Shown here in pieces: positions 1 to 8,059 of a stretch of DNA of 64,000 nt. This DNA is from Melaminivora suipulveris (GTDB taxonomy: Bacteria; Pseudomonadota; Gammaproteobacteria; Burkholderiales; Burkholderiaceae_C): contig NZ_CP027667.1 of NCBI RefSeq assembly GCF_003008575.1, forward strand, positions 1,740,501 through 1,804,500, given 5' to 3'. The notes below the pieces were generated by a model that saw only the letters and a list, made by a program, of their open reading frames with translations, did no database searches and was not told where the DNA came from. How positions within the stretch are numbered: the stretch's first letter is position 1; each line of letters opens with the position of its first letter. The position numbers and the translations under genes were made by a program.

Positions 1-1
1 G

Positions 2-328
2 GGCCTGCACGAATCCAGCGCCATCCACGCCTTCCTGCGCCAGGCCAGCGACCAGCTGCACCGGCCGATCAAGCAGCGCATCCAGGTGGGCAACTTCGAG
101 ACCGCCTGCCGCATGATCGAATCCGGCGTCGGCGTGGGCGTGCTGCCCGAGTCCGCCGCCAGCCGGCACGCGCAGGGCATGCAGATCGCCATCGTGCCGC
201 TGGCCGACGCCTGGTCGGTGCGCGAGATGCAGATCTGCATGCGCAGCCTGCAGGCGCTGCCGGCCTTCGCGCAGGAGCTGGTGCAGCTGCTGGAGGCGGA
301 TGCGCAGGGGCGTTTGCCGCTGGCCTGA
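2..328 (+). CDS. LysR-family transcriptional regulator, C-terminal part (truncated by window edge)
   Basis: Open from the left edge to a TGA at 326-328, giving the last 108 residues. The stretch ESGVGVGVLPESAA followed by a short beta segment and a final helix is typical of the C-terminal half of the LysR substrate-binding domain, which senses a small effector. The N-terminal winged helix lies outside the window, so the identity of the regulon cannot be read. It points in the same direction as the enoyl-CoA hydratase that starts 89 bp later, with a dispersed repeat between them. It may regulate the neighbouring catabolic genes, but this is only positional inference. Confidence 0.75.
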   Translation, partial: GLHESSAIHAFLRQASDQLHRPIKQRIQVGNFETACRMIESGVGVGVLPESAASRHAQGMQIAIVPLADAWSVREMQICMRSLQALPAFAQELVQLLEADAQGRLPLA

Positions 329-344
329 GCCGTGGCGATTGACT

Positions 345-404
345 CATATTTTGATAGCTAGCCACGCTTTATCCACGCCGACTGAAGGCGTTTTTGACCA
401 GAAT
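345..404 (+). repeat. Dispersed ATAGCT/CACGCCGGCTG intergenic repeat, copy 1
   Basis: AT-rich 60 bp segment containing TTGATAGCT, then GCTTTATCCACGCCGACTG, then GGCGTTTTTGACCAGAA. Closely similar segments recur near 15.2, 20.3, 22.9, 31.6, 34.6, 38.8, 43.1 and 45.6 kb; a 25 bp remnant in reverse orientation sits at 1183-1207. It ends about 12 bp before the start codon of the hydratase. Confidence 0.75.
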
Positions 405-416
405 TCAGGAGATTCC

Positions 417-1187
417 ATGCCTTTGGAGCACCACACCCTCGACATCGACGCGCGCGGCGTCGCCACGCTCACCATCGCCAACGGCACGCCGCTGAACATC
501 CTGGACAGCGCCACCATCGCCGCGATGACGGCCACGCTGCGCCGCCTGGCGCGGGGCGACGCCGTGCGCGCGCTGGTGCTGCGCGGCAGCGGCGACCGGG
601 CGCTGATCGGCGGCGCCAACATCCACGAGCTGGCGGCGCTGGAGCCGAACAGCGCCGTGGCCTTCATCAGCCGCCTGCGCGATTTGTGCGAGGCGATGCG
701 CGACTTTCCCGCACCCACCATCGCCCGCATGGCCGGCTGGTGCATGGGCGGCGGGCTGGAGCTGGCCGCCGCGTGCGACCTGCGCATCGCGGCGAGCGAC
801 GCACAGTTTTCCATGCCCGAGGTGCGCATCGGCATCCCCTCGGTGATCCACGCCATCTTGCTGGCGCGCCTGATCGGTGAGGGCAACGCGCGCTGGCTGC
901 TGCTCACCGGCGCACCCATTGCTGCCGACAAGGCGCTGCGCTGGGGCCTGGTCAACGAGGTGGCCGCCGAGGGCGGGCTGGACGCCGCCATCGAGCACAC
1001 GCTGGCCGAGCTGCTGGCCTGCGGCCCGCGCGCCCTGCGCACGCAAAAGGCGCTCTTGCGCGCCTGGGAAGAGCCGCACATCGAGCGCGGCATCAAGGAG
1101 AGCGTGGCGGCCTTTGGCGCCAGCTACGACAGCGATGAGCCCGCGCAGTGCATGGAACGCGAGTTTTTCAGCAAAAAACGGCGCTAG
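417..1187 (+). CDS. Enoyl-CoA hydratase/isomerase family protein (crotonase fold)
   Basis: A 256-residue crotonase-fold protein, the usual length for single-domain enoyl-CoA hydratases, which add water to 2-enoyl-CoA in beta-oxidation. The oxyanion-hole segments are visible: ALIGGANIHEL (about 62-72) and CMGGGLELAAACD (109-121). Both glutamates that act as acid and base in classical hydratases are present, E115 in GGGLE and E135 in MPEV, so hydratase activity is likely. The ATG at 417 is chosen because AGGAGA lies 5-10 bp upstream; an upstream in-frame start at 300 would overlap the LysR gene and has no such site. The substrate is unknown. Confidence 0.88.
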   Translation: MPLEHHTLDIDARGVATLTIANGTPLNILDSATIAAMTATLRRLARGDAVRALVLRGSGDRALIGGANIHELAALEPNSAVAFISRLRDLCEAMRDFPAPTIARMAGWCMGGGLELAAACDLRIAASDAQFSMPEVRIGIPSVIHAILLARLIGEGNARWLLLTGAPIAADKALRWGLVNEVAAEGGLDAAIEHTLAELLACGPRALRTQKALLRAWEEPHIERGIKESVAAFGASYDSDEPAQCMEREFFSKKRR

Positions 1188-1212
1188 CCGGCGTGTATCA
1201 AGCGTGGAGCGC

Positions 1213-1671
1213 TCACTTTTTCTTGTGAGGCTCCCAGGTCGTCGGCGCCAGCCAGTACTTGAAGGTGCCGCTGCCCGTGGCCAGTACGTTGCCCTCGGCG
1301 TCGAGCAACTGCCCGGCGCAGCTGCACAGGCTGCGCGTGGCGTGTACCACCCAGCCCTCGGCCAGCAGCGCGCCGCGCGCGGGGCGATGAAAGCGGCTGG
1401 TCATCTCCACCGTCACGGCGGTGAGCGAGGGGGCATCGGGCAGTTCGCCCGCGGCGCGCGACATGACCGAGTCCAGCAGCGCCATGACCACGCCACCATG
1501 TGCGGCGGGCAGTTGGTTGAGCAGCTCCTCGCGCAACTCGGGCAGGCGCACCCAGACGCGGCCTTCGGGCGCCGGCACCTGCGCCGCGCCGATCAGGCGC
1601 ATGAAGGCGCTGCGCTCGGGCTGCAAAGCGTCCTGGGGCGCCTGGGCCTCGTGCACCGCCGCGCTGCTCAT
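1213..1671 (-). CDS. PaaI-family hotdog thioesterase
   Basis: A 152-residue single hotdog domain. LLNQLPAAHGGVVMALLDS matches the PaaI-type motif in which an Asn/His region and an acidic residue on the long helix (ALLDS) bind and hydrolyse acyl-CoA thioesters. The start ATG overlaps the stop of the upstream acyl-CoA dehydrogenase by 4 bp (ATGA at 1668-1671), indicating translational coupling. It is the last gene of a minus-strand operon with the dehydrogenase, thiolase-like and DUF35 genes, where it probably releases CoA from stalled intermediates. Longer in-frame starts would run deep into the dehydrogenase and are rejected. Confidence 0.85.
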   Translation of the reverse strand: MSSAAVHEAQAPQDALQPERSAFMRLIGAAQVPAPEGRVWVRLPELREELLNQLPAAHGGVVMALLDSVMSRAAGELPDAPSLTAVTVEMTSRFHRPARGALLAEGWVVHATRSLCSCAGQLLDAEGNVLATGSGTFKYWLAPTTWEPHKKK

Positions 1672-2825
1672 GCGTCCCGCGCCGCGCGGACCATGCCGCG
1701 CGCGATGATGATCTGCTGGATTTGCGTCGTGCCCTCGTACAGGCGAAAGAGGCGCACATCGCGATAGAAGCGCTCGATGCCGTACTCGGCCATGTAGCCC
1801 GCGCCGCCCAGGATCTGCACCGCGCGGTCGGCCACGCGGCCACACATCTCGGTGGCGAACATCTTGGCGCACGAGGCCTCGACGGCGACGTCGCGGCCGT
1901 CGTCGCGCCGGCGCGCGGCGTCCAGCGTCATGCACTCGGCGGCGTAGATCTCGGCCTGGCTGTCGGCCAGCATGGCCTGCACCAGTTGAAAGTCGCTGAT
2001 CGGCTGGCCGAACTGCTTGCGCTCCAACGCATAGGCCAGCGCGTCGCGCAGCATGCGCTGCGCCACGCCCACGGCCACGGCGGCGATGTGGATGCGGCCC
2101 TTTTCCAGCACCTTCATGGCCGTTTTGAAGCCACGGCCCTCCTTGCCGCCGATCAGGTTGGCGGCGGGCACGCGCACGTTGTCGAAGATCACGTCACAGG
2201 TGTGCGCGCCGCGCTGGCCCATCTTCTTGTCGTTCTTGCCGAAGCTGATGCCGGGCGTCCTGGCGTCGACGATGAAGGCCGAAACTCCCCCTGCACCCTT
2301 GTTGCTCGGGTCGGTGCGTGCCATCAGGGTGAACATGCCGGCGTGCGGCGCGTTGGTGATGAAGCGCTTGGTGCCGTTGACGACGTAGTGGTCGCCATCG
2401 CGGATGGCGGTGGTGCGCAGCGAGGCGGCGTCGGAGCCGGCTTCGGGCTCGGTCAGCGCGAACGAGGCGATGACCTCGCCGGTGGCCATGCGCGGCAGCC
2501 ACTCTTGCTGCTGCTCGGGCGTGCCGTCGATCAGGATGCCCTGCGAGCCTATGCCCACGGTGGTGCCGATGACCGAGCGGAATGCCGGTGCGGTCTGGCA
2601 CAGCTCCAGCAGCACGCGGCATTCCTCCTCCATGGTCAATTCGAGGCCGCCGAACCTCTCGGGGATGGTCATGCCGAACAGGCCCAGCTCGCGCATCTCC
2701 TGCACGATTTCTGCGGGGATCTCGTCGGTCTCGGCGACGACTTCTTCGGCGGGCACCAGGCGTTCGCGCACGAAGCGGCGCACGCTGTCCAGCAGGGCTT
2801 CCAGGGTTTCGGGGTCGCGGATCAT
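1668..2825 (-). CDS. Acyl-CoA dehydrogenase
   Basis: A 385-residue FAD flavoprotein of the usual length, forming the 2,3-double bond of an acyl-CoA and passing electrons to ETF. Landmarks are ALTEPEAGSDAAS (about 123-135) and NGTKRFITNA (150-159) for FAD and substrate contacts, ERKQFGQPI (268-276), and ILGGAGYMAEY near the C-terminus. The catalytic base is the usual E364 in RLYEGTTQIQ. It lies 21 bp downstream of the thiolase-like gene and overlaps the thioesterase by 4 bp, so all are likely co-transcribed. Chain-length preference cannot be read from the sequence. Confidence 0.92.
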   Translation of the reverse strand: MIRDPETLEALLDSVRRFVRERLVPAEEVVAETDEIPAEIVQEMRELGLFGMTIPERFGGLELTMEEECRVLLELCQTAPAFRSVIGTTVGIGSQGILIDGTPEQQQEWLPRMATGEVIASFALTEPEAGSDAASLRTTAIRDGDHYVVNGTKRFITNAPHAGMFTLMARTDPSNKGAGGVSAFIVDARTPGISFGKNDKKMGQRGAHTCDVIFDNVRVPAANLIGGKEGRGFKTAMKVLEKGRIHIAAVAVGVAQRMLRDALAYALERKQFGQPISDFQLVQAMLADSQAEIYAAECMTLDAARRRDDGRDVAVEASCAKMFATEMCGRVADRAVQILGGAGYMAEYGIERFYRDVRLFRLYEGTTQIQQIIIARGMVRAARDA

Positions 2826-2846
2826 GGAAATATTCTCCCTGGCAGT

Positions 2847-4061
2847 TCAAAGGGTCTCGGCCGTGCCGAGGATGGCGGTGGCCTGGCTGGACAGTGTGCC
2901 GCCGTTACCGTGCACCACGGCGGTGCGCGCACGCGGCAGCTGCCGGGCGCCGGCCTCGCCGCGCAGCTGGCGCACGGCCTCGATCAGCGCAAAGATGCCG
3001 TACATGCCGGGGTGCACGCAAGACAGGCCGCCGCCGTTGGTGTTCACCGCCAGGCGCCCGCCGGGCGCTATGCCGCCGCCTTGCACGAAGGCCCCGCCCT
3101 CGCCCTTGGCGCAAAAACCCAGGTCTTCCAGGAACAGGATGGTGTTGATGGTGAAAGCGTCGTAGACCTGTGCCATGTCCATGTCGGCCGGCTTCAATCC
3201 GGCCATGGCGAAGGCCTGCGCGCCGGACTGCACGGCAGACGTGGTCGTCAGGTCGGGCATGCACGAGATCTGCCGGTGCCACACGGCGGTGGCGTTGCCC
3301 AGCACATAGACGGGCTGCTGCTTCAGGTCGCGGGCTTGGGTTGCGCGGGTGAGCACGATGGCGCCGCCGCCGTCGGTCACCAGGCAGCAGTCGCGCACGG
3401 TGAGCGGGCTGGCGATCATGCGCGCGGCAAGCACCTCGTCGATGCTGAGCGGATCGCGCATGAAGGCCTCGGGGTTCTTCTGCGCCCAGGCGCGCGCGGC
3501 GACGGCGACCTCGGCCAGCTGCTCGCGCGTGGTGCCGAACTCGTGCATGTGGCGCGCCGCCGCCAGCGCATAGGCGGTGACGGGCAACACCGGCTCGTAC
3601 GGAAACTCATACGGCTGTGGGTCGAGGAAGCGCCGCACGGACTGCACCTCCTTGCGCCCGAAGGTGGCGCTGCGCTGCGCGCTGCCGTAGCACACCAGCA
3701 CGGCCTTGCACTGCCCGGCCTCCAGCGCGCGCATGGCCGGCAGCAGGTGGGCGATGAAGCTGGAGCCGCCCAGCATGGTGCTGTCCACGTAGGTCGGATT
3801 GATGCCCAGATGCTCGATCACCGGCAGCGCCCACATGGTGGCGCCGACGCTGCAAGTCGCGATGCCATCGATGTCCTGCATGGTCAAGCCGGCGTCTGCC
3901 ACCGCCGCCTGCGCGGCGCGCGCCAAAAGCGCCATGTCGTCCATGCCCGGCGCCTCGCCGCAGCCGTAGGTGGCGGCGCCGACGATGGCGGCGCTGCCGC
4001 GCAGCGGGCGGTTCACGGCGGCGGCGTCCAGGCGGCTGGTGGGAATGTTCGGGCGGCTCAT
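2847..4061 (-). CDS. SCP2-thiolase-like protein (Ltp2-type, lacks thiolase Cys)
   Basis: A 404-residue member of the thiolase/lipid-transfer (SCP-x) family with SCVHPGMYG near the C-terminus and VYDAFT in the middle. Where catalytic SCP2 thiolases carry the nucleophilic Cys (NNNCSTGSS), this protein reads DSTMLGGSS, with Met96 at the Cys position, so ordinary thiolysis is unlikely. Ltp2 proteins of steroid side-chain degradation, which pair with a DUF35 protein and act as retro-aldolases, also lack that Cys. The next upstream gene here is a DUF35 protein overlapping by 4 bp. An aldolase acting on a 3-hydroxyacyl-CoA is therefore the better guess; the substrate is unknown. Confidence 0.8.
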   Translation of the reverse strand: MSRPNIPTSRLDAAAVNRPLRGSAAIVGAATYGCGEAPGMDDMALLARAAQAAVADAGLTMQDIDGIATCSVGATMWALPVIEHLGINPTYVDSTMLGGSSFIAHLLPAMRALEAGQCKAVLVCYGSAQRSATFGRKEVQSVRRFLDPQPYEFPYEPVLPVTAYALAAARHMHEFGTTREQLAEVAVAARAWAQKNPEAFMRDPLSIDEVLAARMIASPLTVRDCCLVTDGGGAIVLTRATQARDLKQQPVYVLGNATAVWHRQISCMPDLTTTSAVQSGAQAFAMAGLKPADMDMAQVYDAFTINTILFLEDLGFCAKGEGGAFVQGGGIAPGGRLAVNTNGGGLSCVHPGMYGIFALIEAVRQLRGEAGARQLPRARTAVVHGNGGTLSSQATAILGTAETL

Positions 4062-4450
4062 GCGGCACCTCCCGTCGGCTGCTGCGCCTCGCGCAGCGGC
4101 GCGAACAGCACCAGGCCGCGACCATCCTTGCTGCCCACGTAGGCGTGCACGCGCTGGCCGATCTGCACGCTCTCGGGCGGCACGCCCTCGACGCGGCTCA
4201 TCATGCGCACGCCCTCGTCCAGGTCGATCAGCGCCACGTTGTAATTGCCGCCGGCATCAGGTTTGCGGGAGACGGTCGATGTGGAATACACGGCGCCCGT
4301 GCCGCGCGCGGGCGTCCAGCGCAGCGCGCCGGCGCCGCAGTGCGGGCACAGCTCGCGCGGCGGAAAGATGTGGCGGCTGCAGGCGCCGCACTGCTGGATG
4401 CGGAAGCGGCCGGCGTCCAGCTCGGCCTGGTAGTGGGTCTGGGCGGTCAT
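4058..4450 (-). CDS. DUF35 zinc-ribbon/OB-fold protein (thiolase or Ltp2 partner)
   Basis: A 130-residue protein with an N-terminal rubredoxin-like zinc ribbon (C21, C24, C35, C38 in QQCGACSR and ELCPHCG) followed by an OB-fold domain. DUF35 proteins bind acyl-CoA and form complexes with Cys-less thiolase homologues. The stop overlaps the start of the thiolase-like gene by 4 bp (4058-4061), which supports a stoichiometric complex. The start at 4450 (MTAQTHYQ) is a choice; another ATG at 4456 is equally possible and neither has a strong ribosome-binding site. The first gene of the minus-strand operon that ends at 1213. Confidence 0.85.
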   Translation of the reverse strand: MTAQTHYQAELDAGRFRIQQCGACSRHIFPPRELCPHCGAGALRWTPARGTGAVYSTSTVSRKPDAGGNYNVALIDLDEGVRMMSRVEGVPPESVQIGQRVHAYVGSKDGRGLVLFAPLREAQQPTGGAA

Positions 4451-4792
4451 GTGCATGCGGTCAAGCATGCCCGCAAGCGCGGGGGGTGCGCAATTTGCCA
4501 ATGTGAAAGGGTGGCTTCGCGGCCAGACGTGCATTGCGCCGGGCACGCTCAGCCCCCTTCCCGGCAGCGGCCTGCAAGGAGCCAGCAGCGTGTGCCTGCT
4601 GGCGCCGATCGACCGCATGGACAGCGTGGAGGACGCCATCGACGGCCGAGCTTCCCGGTTTTGGAACCAGGCCTTCAGGCATTGCCAATTGACCCCCAAA
4701 AAAGCGCGGGGTACAACGTTTGCGCTGCTGCTCCAGGCAACCGGCGCGGCACGGCATGTGCATCCCTTTCAGGACTTCAAGGAGACATCGAC
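4451..4792. promoter_or_regulatory. Divergent intergenic region, no gene seen
   Basis: About 340 bp between the divergent DUF35 operon and the TAXI transporter genes. It must hold both promoters. I see no convincing ORF, hairpin terminator or clear operator. The last part carries CAAGGAGA (4778-4785), the ribosome-binding site of the TAXI receptor. Confidence 0.5.
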
Positions 4793-5944
4793 ATGGCAAT
4801 CACCCGCAGACAGACCCTGCAGGCCGGCGCCAGCCTGGCCGCCCTGGCCGGCCTGGGCCACGGCAGCGCGGCGCTGGCGCAGACCAAGCTGCCCTCGACC
4901 ATGATCTGGAGCACCTACGACGTGGGCTCCACGGGTTACGTCGAGGCTTCGGCCATCGCCGACGCCTTCGTTAAGAAGTACGGTTCGCGGGTGCGGCTGC
5001 AGCCCTCGGGCACGGCCATCGGCCGGGTCAAGCCGCTTCTGGACAAGCGCGTGACGTTCGCCTGGCTGGCCAACGAGCTGTTCTTCGCCTCCGAAGGCAT
5101 TTACGAGTACTGCACGCCCGAGCTGGGCCCGCAGGATCTGCGCACCCTGGCTGGGCGACCCAGCGCGCTGGGCATCGTGGTCACGGCCGCGAGCGGCATC
5201 AAGAGCGCAAAAGACCTCAAGGGCAAGCGCTTTGCCTACGCGCGCGCCAACAGTTCGGTCAACATCAAGAGCGAACCCATCCTGGCCTTCGGCGGCCTGA
5301 CCTGGAAGGACGTCGAGCTGGTCGAGGTGCCCAGCTACGCCGCGACCATGAAGGCGCTGGTCGAGGGCCGCGCCGATGCCGCCGGCGTGGCGCCCACGGC
5401 CGCCGCGCTGCGCGAGCTCGAAGCCAGCCAGTACGGCATCGGCTGGGTGCCCATGCCCCCGGACAACAAGGAGGGCTGGGAGCGCGCGCGCAAGGCCGTG
5501 CCCTTCATCGAGCCGCTGCAGGAGTCGGTGGGCGCGGGACTGTCGGCCGACAAGCCGGTGTGGATGATCGGCTACCGCTACCCCATGATCACCGTGCGTG
5601 CCGACTCCAGCGCCGACCAGGCCTACGCCATGCTCAAGGCGGTGCACGAGACCTTCGACCTGTACAAGGACGCCGCGCCCATCATGCCGCGCTGGGATCT
5701 GAAGGTCGCCGGCAAGCCGCCCATGGACGCTGCCATGCACGAGGGCGCCATCCGCTACCTGCGCGAGCTGAAGATCTGGACCGACGAGCACCAGGCCTGG
5801 CAGGACGGCATGGTCAAGCGCCATGCCGCACTGAAGGGCGCGTGGAAGGACTTCATCGGCAGCGCCGAGGCCAAGGCGGCCGACGCCGAGCACCTGCGCC
5901 AGCTGTGGGACCAGCGGCGCGCCCAGGCCATCCAGTCCCTGTAA
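4793..5944 (+). CDS. TAXI-family TRAP transporter solute-binding protein
   Basis: A 383-residue periplasmic receptor. The N-terminus MAITRRQTLQAGASLAALAG, ending near AALAQ, is a twin-arginine-like signal with a hydrophobic core. The mature part begins with a strand resembling TAXI receptors (STYDVGSTGYVEASAIADAF) and contains GIKSAKDLKGKRF. Such proteins capture organic anions, often dicarboxylates, for a TRAP permease. The start follows CAAGGAGA by 7 bp; longer in-frame starts would run back into the divergent DUF35 gene. The permease gene begins 15 bp after its stop, so the two form a transporter operon. Confidence 0.87.
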   Translation: MAITRRQTLQAGASLAALAGLGHGSAALAQTKLPSTMIWSTYDVGSTGYVEASAIADAFVKKYGSRVRLQPSGTAIGRVKPLLDKRVTFAWLANELFFASEGIYEYCTPELGPQDLRTLAGRPSALGIVVTAASGIKSAKDLKGKRFAYARANSSVNIKSEPILAFGGLTWKDVELVEVPSYAATMKALVEGRADAAGVAPTAAALRELEASQYGIGWVPMPPDNKEGWERARKAVPFIEPLQESVGAGLSADKPVWMIGYRYPMITVRADSSADQAYAMLKAVHETFDLYKDAAPIMPRWDLKVAGKPPMDAAMHEGAIRYLRELKIWTDEHQAWQDGMVKRHAALKGAWKDFIGSAEAKAADAEHLRQLWDQRRAQAIQSL

Positions 5945-5959
5945 TCGGTTGACAGCACC

Positions 5960-7945
5960 ATGAACCCGCCCAATGAAGCGCCGGCAGCGGGCAACGCCCC
6001 GGCTGCCTTCGACGACCCCGAAGCCCGCTCCGTGCGCCTGCGGGGCGCTTCATTCTGGGCAGCGTTCGTGCTGTCCGTGGTGGGCCTGCTGGCCAGCATC
6101 AACCAGATCTTCAACCTCGGGCTGTTCGGGTTCCGGCCCGTCAGCACCGGTTACTACTACCTGATGATCGGCGTCTTCCTGGCGCTGGGCTTTCTGGCCT
6201 TTCCGGCACGCAAGGGCCAGACCCGGGTTCGCTGGTATGACTGGCTGCTGGCGGCGCTGGTGCTGGGCGCCTCGCTGTGGATGCTGGCCAATGCCCAGAA
6301 CATCATCGACCGCGGCTGGAACCTGGAGGCGCCCCTGGCGCCCACGGTGCTGGCTGGTGTGTACGTGCTGCTGGCCCTGGAAGGCCTGCGTCGCACCGGC
6401 GAGTGGATCTTGTTCTTCTTCTGCCTGGTGCTGGCGGCCTACCCGCTGTACGCCGGCCACATGCCCGGCTTTCTGTGGGGCGTGGAGCTGGGCCTGGCGC
6501 AGACCGTGACCGAGCACACCTACGGGCTGGAGAGCATCATCGGCATCCCCATGCAGGTGGTGGTGGACACGCTGGTGGGCTTCATCGTCTTCGGCGTGGT
6601 GCTGGCCAATACCGGCGGCGGCGCCTTCTTCATGGATTTCGCCGGCGCGCTGCTGGGCCGCGCGCGCGGCGGGCCGGCCAAGGTGGCCATCCTGTCGTCG
6701 GGCCTGTTCGGCATGCTCTCGGGCAGCCCGACGTCCAACGTGCTGACCACCGGCACCATCACCATCCCGACCATGAAGCGCTGCGGCTACCCGGCCACCT
6801 ACGCCGGCGCGGTGGAGGCCTGCGCCAGCACCGGCGGCGCCATCATGCCGCCGGTCATGGGCGCGGCAGCCTTCATCATGGCCAGCTTCCTGAACGTGCC
6901 CTATGCCGAGGTGGTCACGGCGGCCTTTTTGCCGGCCATCCTGTACTACCTGGCGCTGATGCTGCAGACCGACTTTTATGCCGCGCGCAACGGCCTGTCG
7001 GGCATGCGCAGCGACGAGGTGCCCAAACTGTGGACCACCCTCAAGACCGGCGGGCACTACATCGCCGCGCTGATCATCCTGACCTATCTGCTGCTGGCCT
7101 GGCGCATCGAGGCCGCGGCGCCGTTCTGGGTTTCGCTGTTCCTGCTGGCGGTAACGCTGGCGCGCGCGCGCCAGACCGGATTCAACCTGCGCGCCTTTTG
7201 CCAGCTGGTGGTCGACGTCGGCCAGGGCCTGGCGCAGCTGGTATGCCTGATCGCCGGCATCGGGCTGATCATCGGCGCCATGTCGGTCACCGGCGTGGCC
7301 AACTCGTTCTCGCGCGAGCTGGTGCAGTACGCCGGCGGCAACGTCTGGCTGCTGCTCGCCGCGGGCGCGGCGACCAGCTTCGTGCTGGGCATGGGCATGA
7401 CCGCCTCGGCCTGCTACATCTTCCTGGCCATCGTGCTGGCGCCGGCGCTGATCGAGGTCGGCATCGATCCCATGGCCGCGCACCTGTACATCCTGTACTG
7501 GGGCATGGTGTCCTTCATCACGCCTCCGGTGGCGCTGGCGGCGATCGCCGCGGCGATGATCGCCAAGGCCAACGCGATGGCGGTGGCCTTCAAGACGCTG
7601 CGCATCGGCAGCCTGCTGCTGCTGTTGCCGGTGCTGTTCGTGCTGCAGCCGGCGCTGATCATGAAGGGCGAGTTGTCCACCGTCGTGCAGGCCTGCGTGA
7701 CGGCGACCATTGCCGTGGTGCTGCTGGCCTCGGCCTTCGAGGGCTATCTGTGGCGTGTCGGCGTGCTGGCCGCATGGGCGCGCATCGGCCTGGGCGTGGC
7801 CGGCCTGCTGCTGTTCATCCCCGAGAGCTACACCGACATCGCGGGCCTGACCATCGCCGCCGTGGTAGTGGTGCTCGCGTTGCTGACCTCAGCCCGCAGG
7901 CCGCAAGCAGTGCAGACCTCCAACCACTCTGACCCCTCCCGCTGA
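5960..7945 (+). CDS. TRAP transporter permease, fused 4TM/12TM subunits
   Basis: A 661-residue membrane protein combining a DctQ-like N-terminal part (four hydrophobic segments within about residues 30-190) with a DctM-like remainder. Conserved small-residue segments such as GLFGMLSGSPTSNVLTTG and STGGAIMPPVMGAAAF are typical of DctM transport domains. TAXI systems often have this fused permease, which imports the substrate with sodium. It is directly downstream of its receptor and followed by a strong hairpin terminator. Confidence 0.92.
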   Translation: MNPPNEAPAAGNAPAAFDDPEARSVRLRGASFWAAFVLSVVGLLASINQIFNLGLFGFRPVSTGYYYLMIGVFLALGFLAFPARKGQTRVRWYDWLLAALVLGASLWMLANAQNIIDRGWNLEAPLAPTVLAGVYVLLALEGLRRTGEWILFFFCLVLAAYPLYAGHMPGFLWGVELGLAQTVTEHTYGLESIIGIPMQVVVDTLVGFIVFGVVLANTGGGAFFMDFAGALLGRARGGPAKVAILSSGLFGMLSGSPTSNVLTTGTITIPTMKRCGYPATYAGAVEACASTGGAIMPPVMGAAAFIMASFLNVPYAEVVTAAFLPAILYYLALMLQTDFYAARNGLSGMRSDEVPKLWTTLKTGGHYIAALIILTYLLLAWRIEAAAPFWVSLFLLAVTLARARQTGFNLRAFCQLVVDVGQGLAQLVCLIAGIGLIIGAMSVTGVANSFSRELVQYAGGNVWLLLAAGAATSFVLGMGMTASACYIFLAIVLAPALIEVGIDPMAAHLYILYWGMVSFITPPVALAAIAAAMIAKANAMAVAFKTLRIGSLLLLLPVLFVLQPALIMKGELSTVVQACVTATIAVVLLASAFEGYLWRVGVLAAWARIGLGVAGLLLFIPESYTDIAGLTIAAVVVVLALLTSARRPQAVQTSNHSDPSR

Positions 7946-8007
7946 AGTTTCGCGGTTGCCGGGGGCCCGCAAGAATCTGACAGTCTGAATCGCAAGGCGC
8001 TAAAAAC

Positions 8008-8040
8008 AAAGGGGTTCCGGACTTTTCCGGAACCCCTTTT
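8008..8040. terminator. Bidirectional rho-independent terminator
   Basis: A 10 bp perfect stem (GGGGTTCCGG at 8011-8020, CCGGAACCCC at 8027-8036) with a 6-base loop, extended by AAA on the left and TTTT on the right. It lies between the convergent TRAP permease (ends 7945) and DctM (ends 8060) and can end transcription from both sides. Confidence 0.9.
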
Positions 8041-8059
8041 CGTTTCGGCCTCGGCCGGC

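Noticed and set aside
1722..4142. An 806-codon open frame on the plus strand
   Set aside because: It is antisense to the acyl-CoA dehydrogenase and thiolase-like genes; its product is His/Ala/Gly-rich without recognisable domains, the usual by-product of high GC at third positions.
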